Source: Halovenus sp.
Lineage (GTDB): Archaea; Halobacteriota; Halobacteria; Halobacteriales; Haloarculaceae
DNA: 11,037 bases
Assembly (NCBI GenBank): GCA_028275145.1
Contig: JAQCNG010000347.1
Coordinates: 1 to 11,037 of the forward strand
Direction: 5' to 3'
A program made the position numbers and the translations under genes. The first letter of the stretch is position 1, and each line of letters opens with the position of its first letter. This document shows, piece by piece, positions 1 through 4,913 of this stretch. The notes under the pieces were generated by a model, which was given only the letters and a program-made list of their open reading frames with translations, did not search any database and was not told the origin of the DNA.

Positions 1-779
1 ACGAGGTCGGTGACGGCGACGTTGGTGCCGATACCGAGTTCCGCGAGGTTGTAGACGTCCTCGCCGGCCGTTGCCGCCGCGTCCTCGACCGCCGCGCTGA
101 CCTGTTCGTCCTCGATGTCGGTGACGAAGCCGTTCTCGACGGTGAACGCGACCTGGCTACCCTCGAGCAGGCCGTGGGGCCGCATCGTGCCGTCGACGAC
201 GACGCGCCCGTCGGCGGTTTCGGGGCTGACGAACACCTCCCCGGCCGGGAGATTCGAGAACTCACCCGACTCGTGGACGATACCGGTGTCGGGAAGCCAC
301 TCGCGGTCGCCGGGCACGAGGGTGATGTCGGTCCCCTGTGGCGACGTGACCCGTATCTCCTCGGCGCTTGCGACCTGTGCGAGCACGTCCTCGCAGGCCG
401 CGGCGATGCGGTCGTAGTCGGCATCGAGCCCCGTCACGAACACCTCCTCGGTGATGCCCGGCAGGGTCGCGGCGCGGGCCCCACCTCCAGTCGCGTCCGC
501 GCGGGCGGTCGTGTGACTCAGGCTCTTTGTCGTCGGCGCGAGCACGACATCGGACCCGGCCATCGCGGCCGCAACCGGGGCCGGTGGCTCCGCGCCGTGT
601 TGCTCGCCGACCGGGTACCGGACCAGTGTCACGTCGTCGGTCACCTCGCTGGCCACCTCGTACAGCGCCTCTGCGATGTGGCTGCGTTTCTCGTCGGTGA
701 CGACGGCAAACGACTCCCCTGGCTGGAGGTCCATACACTGCCCCACCGCCGTCTCTGCCGGGTCGCGGAGTGTGCTCAT
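1..779 (-). CDS. M29-like (AmpS/aminopeptidase T) metallo-aminopeptidase, 3' end beyond the window
   Basis: The first 259 residues are present, read from an ATG at 779 down to the left edge with no stop. I call a zinc or cobalt-type aminopeptidase of family M29 (COG2309), which would remove N-terminal residues from peptides in the cytoplasm. What is seen: the segment NLPAGEVFVSP (about 176-186) and the motif ELGIGTN (247-253), both hallmarks of this family and each carrying a glutamate that is a metal ligand in AmpS-type enzymes (here E181 and E247). The later His/Asp ligands would lie outside the window. The first family block occurs about 70 residues earlier than in bacterial AmpS, so this is the shorter archaeal form. 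No signal peptide is visible. The gene is divergent from the membrane protein at 870; a weak A/T-rich box at 803-810 fits a leaderless start. Substrate preference is unknown. Confidence 0.8.
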   Translation of the reverse strand, partial: MSTLRDPAETAVGQCMDLQPGESFAVVTDEKRSHIAEALYEVASEVTDDVTLVRYPVGEQHGAEPPAPVAAAMAGSDVVLAPTTKSLSHTTARADATGGGARAATLPGITEEVFVTGLDADYDRIAAACEDVLAQVASAEEIRVTSPQGTDITLVPGDREWLPDTGIVHESGEFSNLPAGEVFVSPETADGRVVVDGTMRPHGLLEGSQVAFTVENGFVTDIEDEQVSAAVEDAAATAGEDVYNLAELGIGTNVAVTDL

Positions 780-802
780 GGCCGTGATTGGTCGGCGACC
801 GG

Positions 803-810
803 GTTAGTTT
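803..810 (-). promoter_or_regulatory. Weak TATA-like box for the aminopeptidase gene
   Basis: On the minus strand this reads AAACTAAC, centred about 27 nt before the ATG at 779, the distance expected for a leaderless haloarchaeal transcript. It is a poor match to the TTTATA type of box, so the call rests mainly on spacing and on the absence of another A/T-rich stretch in the 90-nt divergent spacer apart from the plus-strand box at 841. Confidence 0.35.
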
Positions 811-840
811 CTGCGGTGGACGGCGGGGGTACGCGGCAGG

Positions 841-848
841 TTTATATC
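841..848 (+). promoter_or_regulatory. TATA box of the membrane protein gene
   Basis: TTTATATC, centred about 26 nt before the ATG at 870. Transcription would begin on or next to the start codon, giving a leaderless mRNA. No Shine-Dalgarno site precedes the ATG, which supports both the promoter and the start choice. Confidence 0.7.
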
Positions 849-869
849 CAGCAGGCAACAGCAACCAGT

Positions 870-2027
870 ATGTCACGCCGGGGGACCGAGAGACAGGGGT
901 CGGCGGGTCCGCCCGGCACACGCGGTCGGGAGTCCGCCGGAGCGGGCAGTGACTCGCCTATCGGGCAGTACCGGGAGCGAATCCGGTGGCCCGACCCCGT
1001 CGTCGCCGGTATCGGCGCGTGGCTCGCCGGACTCCTGGTGACGGCCGTGCCGGTGTGGGTGTTCGGTCTCACGGACAGTCTGGCGGTGGACAGGCTCGAA
1101 CTCGCGGTGCTGATGCTCGTCGAGGGGGTCGGTGGGACGGTCAACCAGGGGGAGTTGGCCGCGACGCTGTCGGCCTACGGCACACTCGACTCGACCCTGT
1201 TCGGCGTCGGCCCGGCGGTGAGCACGCTCGTGCCGGCGGTGGTGCTGGTCGCCGGGGGGTACGGTCTCGCGGACCGCCACATCGAGGCCGGCACGACGAG
1301 GCGACCCGTCGACGCAGTCCTCGCCGGGGCGTCACTCGCCCCGTGGTTTGTCGCCACACTCGCGCTCTCGGCACTGGTCACCGGGGCCACCGTCGAGGGG
1401 ACCGTCTCGGTAGACATGCCGAAACTGGTCACCCTGGGGCTGTTGTACGCCGGCGTGTTCACCACGGCCGGTGGCACACTCCGTGCCCGGACACGGCTCA
1501 CCTCGCCGCGGGGTCTGCTCGCGGGGGTCGGGGCGTTCGTGGTTGCGGTGTCCGTCTGGCTGGTCGTCGAACGGCCCTCCACGGACCCGCCTGCCGGCGG
1601 GTTCGCCAGTCTCGACGGGGCCGTCGAGGTTCTCGGTCTGTTGCGTCTCTTCGTCGTCGAACACGGCGTCCGGGAGAGTGCGATACTGCCGGCGTGGTTC
1701 GTGGGTCTCGTTTCGCTCGGTGTCGGGGCCACCCTGGCCTGTGTGGCCGGGCGAGACGACCCGGTTGCCGGGGCCGGCGAGGGGGCCAGACTCGGTGTCA
1801 CGTACGGTGGGTTCGTGTTACTCCTCGTCGTGGGACACGTTGTTGCGGTGGCCGGGGAGCTCTCCCGGGGTGGCGGCTGGACTGCGGGGGAGATTCGGCA
1901 GGTGAGCCAACTGGGCGCGGTCGCACCGCGGACAGTCGTGCTCGCCGGTGTCGTCTACCCGGTCACGTTCGCTGCTCTCGGTGGCGCGGTCGGGGCTCTC
2001 CTCTACGGGGCGATACGGGGCCGGTGA
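870..2027 (+). CDS. Multi-pass membrane protein of unknown function, probable internal duplication
   Basis: A 385-residue protein. The reading frame is open back to 174, but that part lies antisense to the aminopeptidase; the ATG at 870 sits 22 nt after a good TATA box and begins a typical polar haloarchaeal N-terminus (residues 1-40, Arg/Gly/Ser-rich). About eight hydrophobic segments follow (roughly 43-65, 115-135, 150-170, 186-203, 216-233, 272-294, 308-328, 355-379). The order of long loop, TM pair and C-terminal TM seems to occur twice (about 43-205 and 214-380), suggesting a 4+4 arrangement. No catalytic, ATP-binding or known transporter motif is visible. It resembles in style the uncharacterised haloarchaeal membrane families; I cannot place it in a named one. 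It converges with the metallophosphoesterase gene across a 48-nt gap. The function is not known. Confidence 0.85.
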   Translation: MSRRGTERQGSAGPPGTRGRESAGAGSDSPIGQYRERIRWPDPVVAGIGAWLAGLLVTAVPVWVFGLTDSLAVDRLELAVLMLVEGVGGTVNQGELAATLSAYGTLDSTLFGVGPAVSTLVPAVVLVAGGYGLADRHIEAGTTRRPVDAVLAGASLAPWFVATLALSALVTGATVEGTVSVDMPKLVTLGLLYAGVFTTAGGTLRARTRLTSPRGLLAGVGAFVVAVSVWLVVERPSTDPPAGGFASLDGAVEVLGLLRLFVVEHGVRESAILPAWFVGLVSLGVGATLACVAGRDDPVAGAGEGARLGVTYGGFVLLLVVGHVVAVAGELSRGGGWTAGEIRQVSQLGAVAPRTVVLAGVVYPVTFAALGGAVGALLYGAIRGR

Positions 2028-2075
2028 GTCCCGTGGTGACACCGGTCGCCTGTGTCGCTCTCTCCCGGCGTGGGG

Positions 2076-2768
2076 TCACAGCCGGTGACGGAACTCACCG
2101 AGCGGCGGAAAGGCGAGCGTCTCGTCGCGGTCCTCGTCGCGGACGACAGGTGCGAGCGCGTCGGCGTCGCAAACCAGCGGCGAGAGGAAATCCGAGGCCG
2201 ACATCTCGTTTACCTCGACACCGGTCACGAGGCGGTTGAACGAGGGGACCACGAGCAGGTCCGACCCGCGGTAGACCTCTTCACCGGCGAGATAGCAGGG
2301 GCGGGTGTGTCCCTCGATAGTGATCGTCGGGTGGTCGTGGCCGACGATGTACCGCGCCCCGTTGCTCTCTGGTTCGACGTGGCCGTGAGAGACGACGGTG
2401 TCGCCGATGTGGTACTCGGGGGTCGTCGAGCCACCCCAGACCACGTCCAGCATGGTGTCGTGGTTTCCCGGTGTGACCACCAGGCCCGCGTCGGCCGCGC
2501 GGACGACCCGTTCGAGGCCTTCGAGTGTCTCCTCGACGAGGCGGGGGACCGTCTCGAAGGAGTGCAACAGGTCACCTGCGACGAGCACCGTCTCGGGGTC
2601 GAACCGCTCACAGAGCCGCTCCACCCGGTCGACCATGTCCGCACCGGCACCCACCGGGGCCTCGACGTTGGCGGCCGCGGCTTTCCCGATGTGCAGGTCC
2701 GCGAGCACCAGCACGTCGTCGACGAACGCGGCCCGGTCGTGCAACTGCAGGCCAGACAGCGCCTCCAT
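2076..2768 (-). CDS. Calcineurin-like metallophosphoesterase (COG1407 type)
   Basis: A 230-residue cytoplasmic phosphoesterase with the full set of two-metal motifs: D-L-H (24-26), GD (65-66) followed by LLHSF, GNHD (101-104), SHGH (127-130) and GHDH (143-146). These residues normally bind two divalent metals and a bridging water that attacks a phosphoester. Length and motif spacing fit the archaeal ICC-like phosphoesterases of COG1407, which are often found near the Lhr helicase in haloarchaea and are suspected to act on nucleic acids; no helicase gene is in this window, so the substrate is open. The ATG at 2768 is preceded by a weak TCTTTGA box at the leaderless distance. The gene converges with the membrane protein (48-nt gap) and diverges from the winged-helix gene (102 nt). 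The family call is firm, the substrate is not. Confidence 0.92.
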   Translation of the reverse strand: MEALSGLQLHDRAAFVDDVLVLADLHIGKAAAANVEAPVGAGADMVDRVERLCERFDPETVLVAGDLLHSFETVPRLVEETLEGLERVVRAADAGLVVTPGNHDTMLDVVWGGSTTPEYHIGDTVVSHGHVEPESNGARYIVGHDHPTITIEGHTRPCYLAGEEVYRGSDLLVVPSFNRLVTGVEVNEMSASDFLSPLVCDADALAPVVRDEDRDETLAFPPLGEFRHRL

Positions 2769-2789
2769 ATCTGGGTTCAGAGGCGACGG

Positions 2790-2796
2790 TCAAAGA
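2790..2796 (-). promoter_or_regulatory. Weak TATA-like box for the metallophosphoesterase gene
   Basis: Minus-strand TCTTTGA, centred about 25 nt before the ATG at 2768. It is the only T/A-rich stretch at the right distance. Sequence quality is low; the call rests on spacing. Confidence 0.35.
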
Positions 2797-2835
2797 GCGT
2801 GCCGGCTGACCGCGGTCCGGCACCCGAGGCAAGGG

Positions 2836-2843
2836 TTTTTATC
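2836..2843 (+). promoter_or_regulatory. TATA box of the winged-helix gene
   Basis: TTTTTATC, centred about 31 nt before the ATG at 2871, which predicts a transcript starting within a few nucleotides of the start codon. The same octamer occurs before the zinc micro-protein at 4087. Confidence 0.65.
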
Positions 2844-2870
2844 AGGGAATCGCCTTGCTCCCTCTAGAAC

Positions 2871-3503
2871 ATGTCTGCTGATGATAAACCCGACAGCGAG
2901 GGAGACACAGTCGATTCGGACGGAGTAGGGGCTGGAACAGAGCCGCCGGACGTGCGAGAGCGTCTCGAGCAGGAAGCAGACAGGGCACGCGAGCAGTTCG
3001 ACGAGGGGGTGATTGACCTGCTGTCGTGGGTGCTCGACACGGACACCCGGGCGCGCATCTACGTGCATCTCTGCCAGCACCCCGACAGCACCAGCGACGA
3101 GGTAGCGGAGGGAACCGGTCTGTATCCGAGCACGGTCCGCGAGGCGCTCGCCGACCTCCACGAGGAGGGGCAGGTGACCCGGACGAAACGCGAGAGCGGA
3201 GGGGCCGGCAACAACCCCTACGAGTACAGCGCCCTCCCGCCGAGCGAGCTCGTCGGCGAGATGGTGAGTGACGTGCAGCGACAGCTCAACACCGTGTTCA
3301 ATCTCGGCGAGTACCTCGACGGAGAGCACGACGACGACAGCGACGAACCGGTGACCATCACCGTCCGCGACGAACACGACGACAGCGTCTCAGACGGGAT
3401 GGGCACCGGGACCGGTGACGACGACGCAGGCGCGGATGCCGGAAGCGGGGACTCCAGCGCCGGTGCCGACGGTGACGGGACCAGCGGAACGGGTGGGCAC
3501 TGA
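2871..3503 (+). CDS. Winged helix-turn-helix transcription regulator with acidic tails
   Basis: A 210-residue protein. Residues 1-45 are acidic and end in a helix rich in Arg/Glu. A winged helix-turn-helix domain covers about 47-122: the stretch TSDEVAEGTGLYPSTVREALADL (about 74-96) reads as helix-turn-recognition helix, followed by the wing with GQVTRTKR and NNPYEYSAL. This arrangement is typical of haloarchaeal ArsR/TrmB-like one-domain DNA-binding proteins. Residues 123-150 form a helix (probably dimerising), and 155-210 are a low-complexity Asp/Gly/Ser tail with no sign of a ligand domain or metal site. The gene lies 66 nt upstream of the coaD homologue on the same strand, but that gene has its own TATA box, so they are probably separate units. 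The targets are unknown; regulation of coaD is only a guess from position. Confidence 0.85.
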   Translation: MSADDKPDSEGDTVDSDGVGAGTEPPDVRERLEQEADRAREQFDEGVIDLLSWVLDTDTRARIYVHLCQHPDSTSDEVAEGTGLYPSTVREALADLHEEGQVTRTKRESGGAGNNPYEYSALPPSELVGEMVSDVQRQLNTVFNLGEYLDGEHDDDSDEPVTITVRDEHDDSVSDGMGTGTGDDDAGADAGSGDSSAGADGDGTSGTGGH

Positions 3504-3537
3504 GACAGAACCGGGCCGGAGAGGCTGCGTACCGCAA

Positions 3538-3544
3538 TTCATAA
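3538..3544 (+). promoter_or_regulatory. TATA box of coaD
   Basis: TTCATAA, centred about 29 nt before the ATG at 3570, consistent with a leaderless or nearly leaderless transcript. It lies in the 66-nt gap after the winged-helix gene and argues for independent transcription of coaD. Confidence 0.6.
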
Positions 3545-3569
3545 CAGGCGCGGTACCGTTTCGGCGGAC

Positions 3570-4061
3570 ATGGATATCGCGCTGGGTGGGACCTTCGACC
3601 CGATTCACGACGGCCACCGTGCGCTGTTCGAGCGCGCGTTCGAACTCGGCGACGTGACAGTCGGACTCACCAGCGACGAACTCGCGCCCCGGACCCGTGC
3701 CGAGGACCGCCCGGTGCGTGCCTACGAACTGCGCCAGAAGGAACTGGTGGCCGAACTGGAGCGGTTCGCCGACGAGTTCGACCGCGCGTTCAGCGTCCGC
3801 AGACTCGACTCCCCGACGGGTATCGCGACCGAGCCGGAGTTCGACGTGCTCGTGGTCTCGCCGGAGACCAAAACCGGCGGCAAGCGGATAAACGAACTCC
3901 GCCGCGAGCAGGACCGGGACCCGCTGCGACTGGTGGTGGTCGACCACGTCTACGCCGAGGACGGCGAGTTGCTCTCCTCGACACGCATCGTCCGCGGCGA
4001 GGTCGACGAACACGGGAGCCTCACGCCGGAGCGCGACGGCTGGATGGCCGACGTCGACTGA
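3570..4061 (+). CDS. coaD: Phosphopantetheine adenylyltransferase, archaeal type
   Basis: A 163-residue cytosolic nucleotidyltransferase of coenzyme A synthesis: 4'-phosphopantetheine plus ATP gives dephospho-CoA and pyrophosphate. Seen directly: the nucleotidyltransferase motif GGTFDPIHDGH (6-16, with the HxGH-type histidines H13 and H16), the central FDVLVVSPETKTGG segment (91-104) and the ATP-binding SSTRI motif (136-140). Archaeal PPATs of this kind are about 150-170 residues, so the length is normal and the protein looks complete. The start at 3570 is placed by the TATA box about 29 nt upstream and by the family start MDIALGGTFDP. It follows the winged-helix regulator and precedes a zinc micro-protein on the same strand, each with its own promoter. 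Some annotations call such archaeal proteins simply 'cytidyltransferase-like', but the motifs favour CoaD. Confidence 0.93.
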   Translation: MDIALGGTFDPIHDGHRALFERAFELGDVTVGLTSDELAPRTRAEDRPVRAYELRQKELVAELERFADEFDRAFSVRRLDSPTGIATEPEFDVLVVSPETKTGGKRINELRREQDRDPLRLVVVDHVYAEDGELLSSTRIVRGEVDEHGSLTPERDGWMADVD

Positions 4062-4091
4062 CCGGTGTCTGCCCGGGTGACCGGTCTTTTT
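4061..4091 (+). terminator. Possible hairpin and T-tract terminator after coaD
   Basis: The palindrome ACCGGT occurs at 4061-4066 and again at 4080-4085, able to pair across a 13-nt GC-rich loop, and is followed at once by CTTTTT. The hairpin begins on the last base of the coaD stop codon. The T-run is also the first part of the TATA box of the next gene, so end and start signals overlap. Archaeal termination depends mainly on the T-tract; the hairpin may be incidental. Confidence 0.4.
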
Positions 4092-4094
4092 ATC
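4087..4094 (+). promoter_or_regulatory. TATA box of the zinc micro-protein gene
   Basis: TTTTTATC, centred about 27 nt before the ATG at 4118, exactly the leaderless spacing. It matches the box in front of the winged-helix gene and supports the 41-codon frame as a real gene. Confidence 0.65.
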
Positions 4095-4117
4095 CAGGAG
4101 TGCGTACAGCGGCGTAC

Positions 4118-4243
4118 ATGACACACGATACGCCGGACGGCACGGACGGGCGACGGCTGTGGTGTGCGAACTGCGAGGTCAGTGTCAGCCCGTCGACAGG
4201 CGAAACCGGTCCGGAGTGTCCGGCCTGTGGCGACGACCTGTGA
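4118..4243 (+). CDS. Small two-CxxC zinc-finger micro-protein
   Basis: A 41-residue protein with two cysteine pairs: CANC (C16, C19) and CPACG (C34, C37), 14 residues apart. This is the layout of a four-cysteine zinc ribbon. Haloarchaea encode many such CPxCG-type micro-proteins, some with roles in swarming and biofilm formation in Haloferax; most have no known function. Residues 1-14 are polar and the WC before the first pair is typical. Support for a real gene: a good TATA box at the leaderless distance from the ATG, acidic composition as in neighbouring genes, and the intact cysteine pattern. It converges with the TFB-like gene with a 16-nt gap, which allows a link to transcription, but nothing in the sequence shows a partner or nucleic-acid target. 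Confidence 0.75.
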   Translation: MTHDTPDGTDGRRLWCANCEVSVSPSTGETGPECPACGDDL

Positions 4244-4259
4244 GCGGCCCAGTCCGGGG

Positions 4260-4568
4260 CTACCACTCGGGTGCGTCGAGACCGGCCGCGTCGAGGAGGT
4301 CCTTCCAGCGTTGCTGGACGGCGAGTCGGGAGACACCGACAGCCTCGGCGACGGTGCCCTGTGAGCGCTGGTCGCCGGCAACGAGCGCGCCGACGTACAG
4401 GGCGGCGGCGATGGCGGCGGGTTTGGAGCGGTCCCGCTCCGGAACCCCCGTCAGAAAGGTTTCGCGTGCACACGAGCGGGCGTCTGTGCCGAGGTCGAGT
4501 CTGTCCGCTGCCGTCTCCAGGTCGGCCAGCCACTCGGCGTTGTCCCGTTCGTCGCGTGCCCGATACAT
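4260..4568 (-). CDS. Small TFB-like protein with one cyclin-fold repeat
   Basis: A 102-residue protein. Residues about 10-95 resemble one cyclin repeat of archaeal transcription factor B: a first half with helices around LADLETAADRLDLG and ARETFLTG, then RSKPAAIAAALYVGALVAG (about 47-65) and a helix-turn-helix-like stretch TVAEAVGVSRLAVQQRWKDL (72-91), which in TFB contacts the DNA next to the TATA box. The N-terminal zinc ribbon that recruits RNA polymerase and the second cyclin repeat are absent, so it cannot act as a complete TFB. It may bind promoter DNA or compete with TFB; this is inference. The frame is open to 4673, but the ATG at 4568 lies about 27 nt after a strong TATA box and the upstream part overlaps the tRNA. 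It is a stand-alone gene, convergent with the zinc micro-protein. Confidence 0.82.
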   Translation of the reverse strand: MYRARDERDNAEWLADLETAADRLDLGTDARSCARETFLTGVPERDRSKPAAIAAALYVGALVAGDQRSQGTVAEAVGVSRLAVQQRWKDLLDAAGLDAPEW

Positions 4569-4591
4569 ACCCGATGATAGACCCGGAACAG

Positions 4592-4599
4592 TTATAAAT
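4592..4599. promoter_or_regulatory. TATA box of the TFB-like gene, possibly shared with tRNA-Leu
   Basis: The plus strand reads TTATAAAT and the minus strand ATTTATAA. On the minus strand it is centred about 27 nt before the ATG at 4568, giving a leaderless message. On the plus strand the predicted start is near 4622, leaving a leader of about 28 nt before the tRNA at 4650. I see no better box for the tRNA between 4600 and 4650. Confidence 0.75.
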
Positions 4600-4607
4600 G
4601 CTTCCGG

Positions 4608-4620
4608 GAGCGAAGCGCTC
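4608..4620. repeat. Short perfect inverted repeat upstream of tRNA-Leu
   Basis: GAGCG-AAG-CGCTC, 5-bp arms with a 3-nt centre, lying between the TATA element and the predicted tRNA transcription start. It could be an operator-like site or part of the GAGCG-rich sequence common beside this tRNA. Its small size makes chance possible. Confidence 0.35.
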
Positions 4621-4649
4621 TTGACGGCCGTTGTCGAACGGATAGACGC

Positions 4650-4734
4650 GCGCGGGTAACCGAGCCAGGCCAAAGGTGCAGCGCTTAGGACGCTGTCCCG
4701 TAGGGGTCCGCCGGTTCAAATCCGGTCCCGCGCA
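4650..4734 (+). tRNA. tRNA-Leu(UAG)
   Basis: An 85-nt class II tRNA. The acceptor stem pairs GCGCGGG (4650-4656) with CCCGCGC (4727-4733), with discriminator A at 4734. The anticodon stem is CAGCG/CGCTG around the loop CTTAGGA, giving anticodon UAG, which reads CUA and probably other CUN codons. A long variable arm (TCCCGTAGGGGT region) is as expected for leucine tRNAs, and the T-arm is CCGG-TTCAAAT-CCGG. The CCA end is not encoded and there is no intron. It diverges from the TFB-like gene. Its 3' end is echoed in the following 100 nt, as described separately. Confidence 0.95.
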
Positions 4735-4759
4735 TGAGCGAACAAAGTGAGCGAAAACC

Positions 4760-4775
4760 AGGACCGATTTGAACC
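4760..4775 (-). repeat. Inverted near-copy of the tRNA-Leu T-arm
   Basis: Read on the minus strand this is GGTTCAAATCGGTCCT. The tRNA at 4713-4728 reads GGTTCAAATCCGGTCC; the copy has one C missing and otherwise follows it through GGTCC. Because the loop TTCAAAT is not symmetric, this is a true inverted copy and not the T-stem read backwards. Confidence 0.65.
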
Positions 4776-4813
4776 AGACGAGGCGCGCGCAACGGAGTGA
4801 GCACGTCTCCACT

Positions 4814-4833
4814 CGGTTCGGGTCCGGTCCCGC
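4814..4833 (+). repeat. Degenerate direct copy of the tRNA-Leu 3' part
   Basis: Positions 4814-4833 match tRNA positions 4712-4731 at 17 of 20 bases; only the AAA of the T-loop is GGG here. The offset is 102 nt. No acceptor 5' half, anticodon or variable arm lies nearby in the right order, so it is a fragment and not a second tRNA. Confidence 0.55.
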
Positions 4834-4913
4834 CCGTTGCGGGGCAAACGGGGTGAGCGTCTCGGAGAGACAAACGGCAAGTCACGCGGACAGGTCACAC
4901 TGGCGGCAATCGG

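Larger units (their letters stand above)
4735..4913. other. Non-coding spacer with tRNA-derived and GTGAGC repeats
   Basis: The 179 nt between tRNA-Leu and the end of the permease gene hold no convincing gene. They contain an inverted near-copy of the T-arm (4760-4775), a degenerate direct copy of the tRNA 3' part (4814-4833) and three copies of a motif like CnAACnnnGTGAGC (4737-4754, 4787-4804, 4844-4860). From about 4865 to the permease stop I see nothing recognisable. The composition of the first 100 nt is more A-rich than the flanking genes. The whole looks like a decayed integration or recombination site beside a tRNA. Confidence 0.6.

Noticed and set aside
174..869. The 5' part of a 617-codon plus-strand frame that continues into the membrane protein
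   Set aside because: It is antisense to the aminopeptidase, has no promoter, and its composition is that of a shadow frame. The TATA box and ATG at 870 define the real start.
2052..2867. A 271-codon plus-strand frame
   Set aside because: It is antisense to the metallophosphoesterase, whose motifs are complete; the translation has no recognisable domain.
3390..4124. A 244-codon minus-strand frame
   Set aside because: It runs antisense to coaD and its promoter and shows no domain; GC-rich codon bias keeps such frames open.
4814..4833. A second tRNA gene suggested by the TTCGGGTCC sequence
   Set aside because: No matching acceptor 5' strand, D-arm or anticodon arm lies upstream at tRNA distance; only the T-arm and acceptor-like part exists.
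4090..4898. Minus-strand frames across tRNA-Leu, with translations such as [14 protein letters not shown] and AGPDLNRRTPTG
   Set aside because: These are familiar spurious proteins produced by translating tRNA-Leu genes antisense; they have no promoter or homology as proteins.
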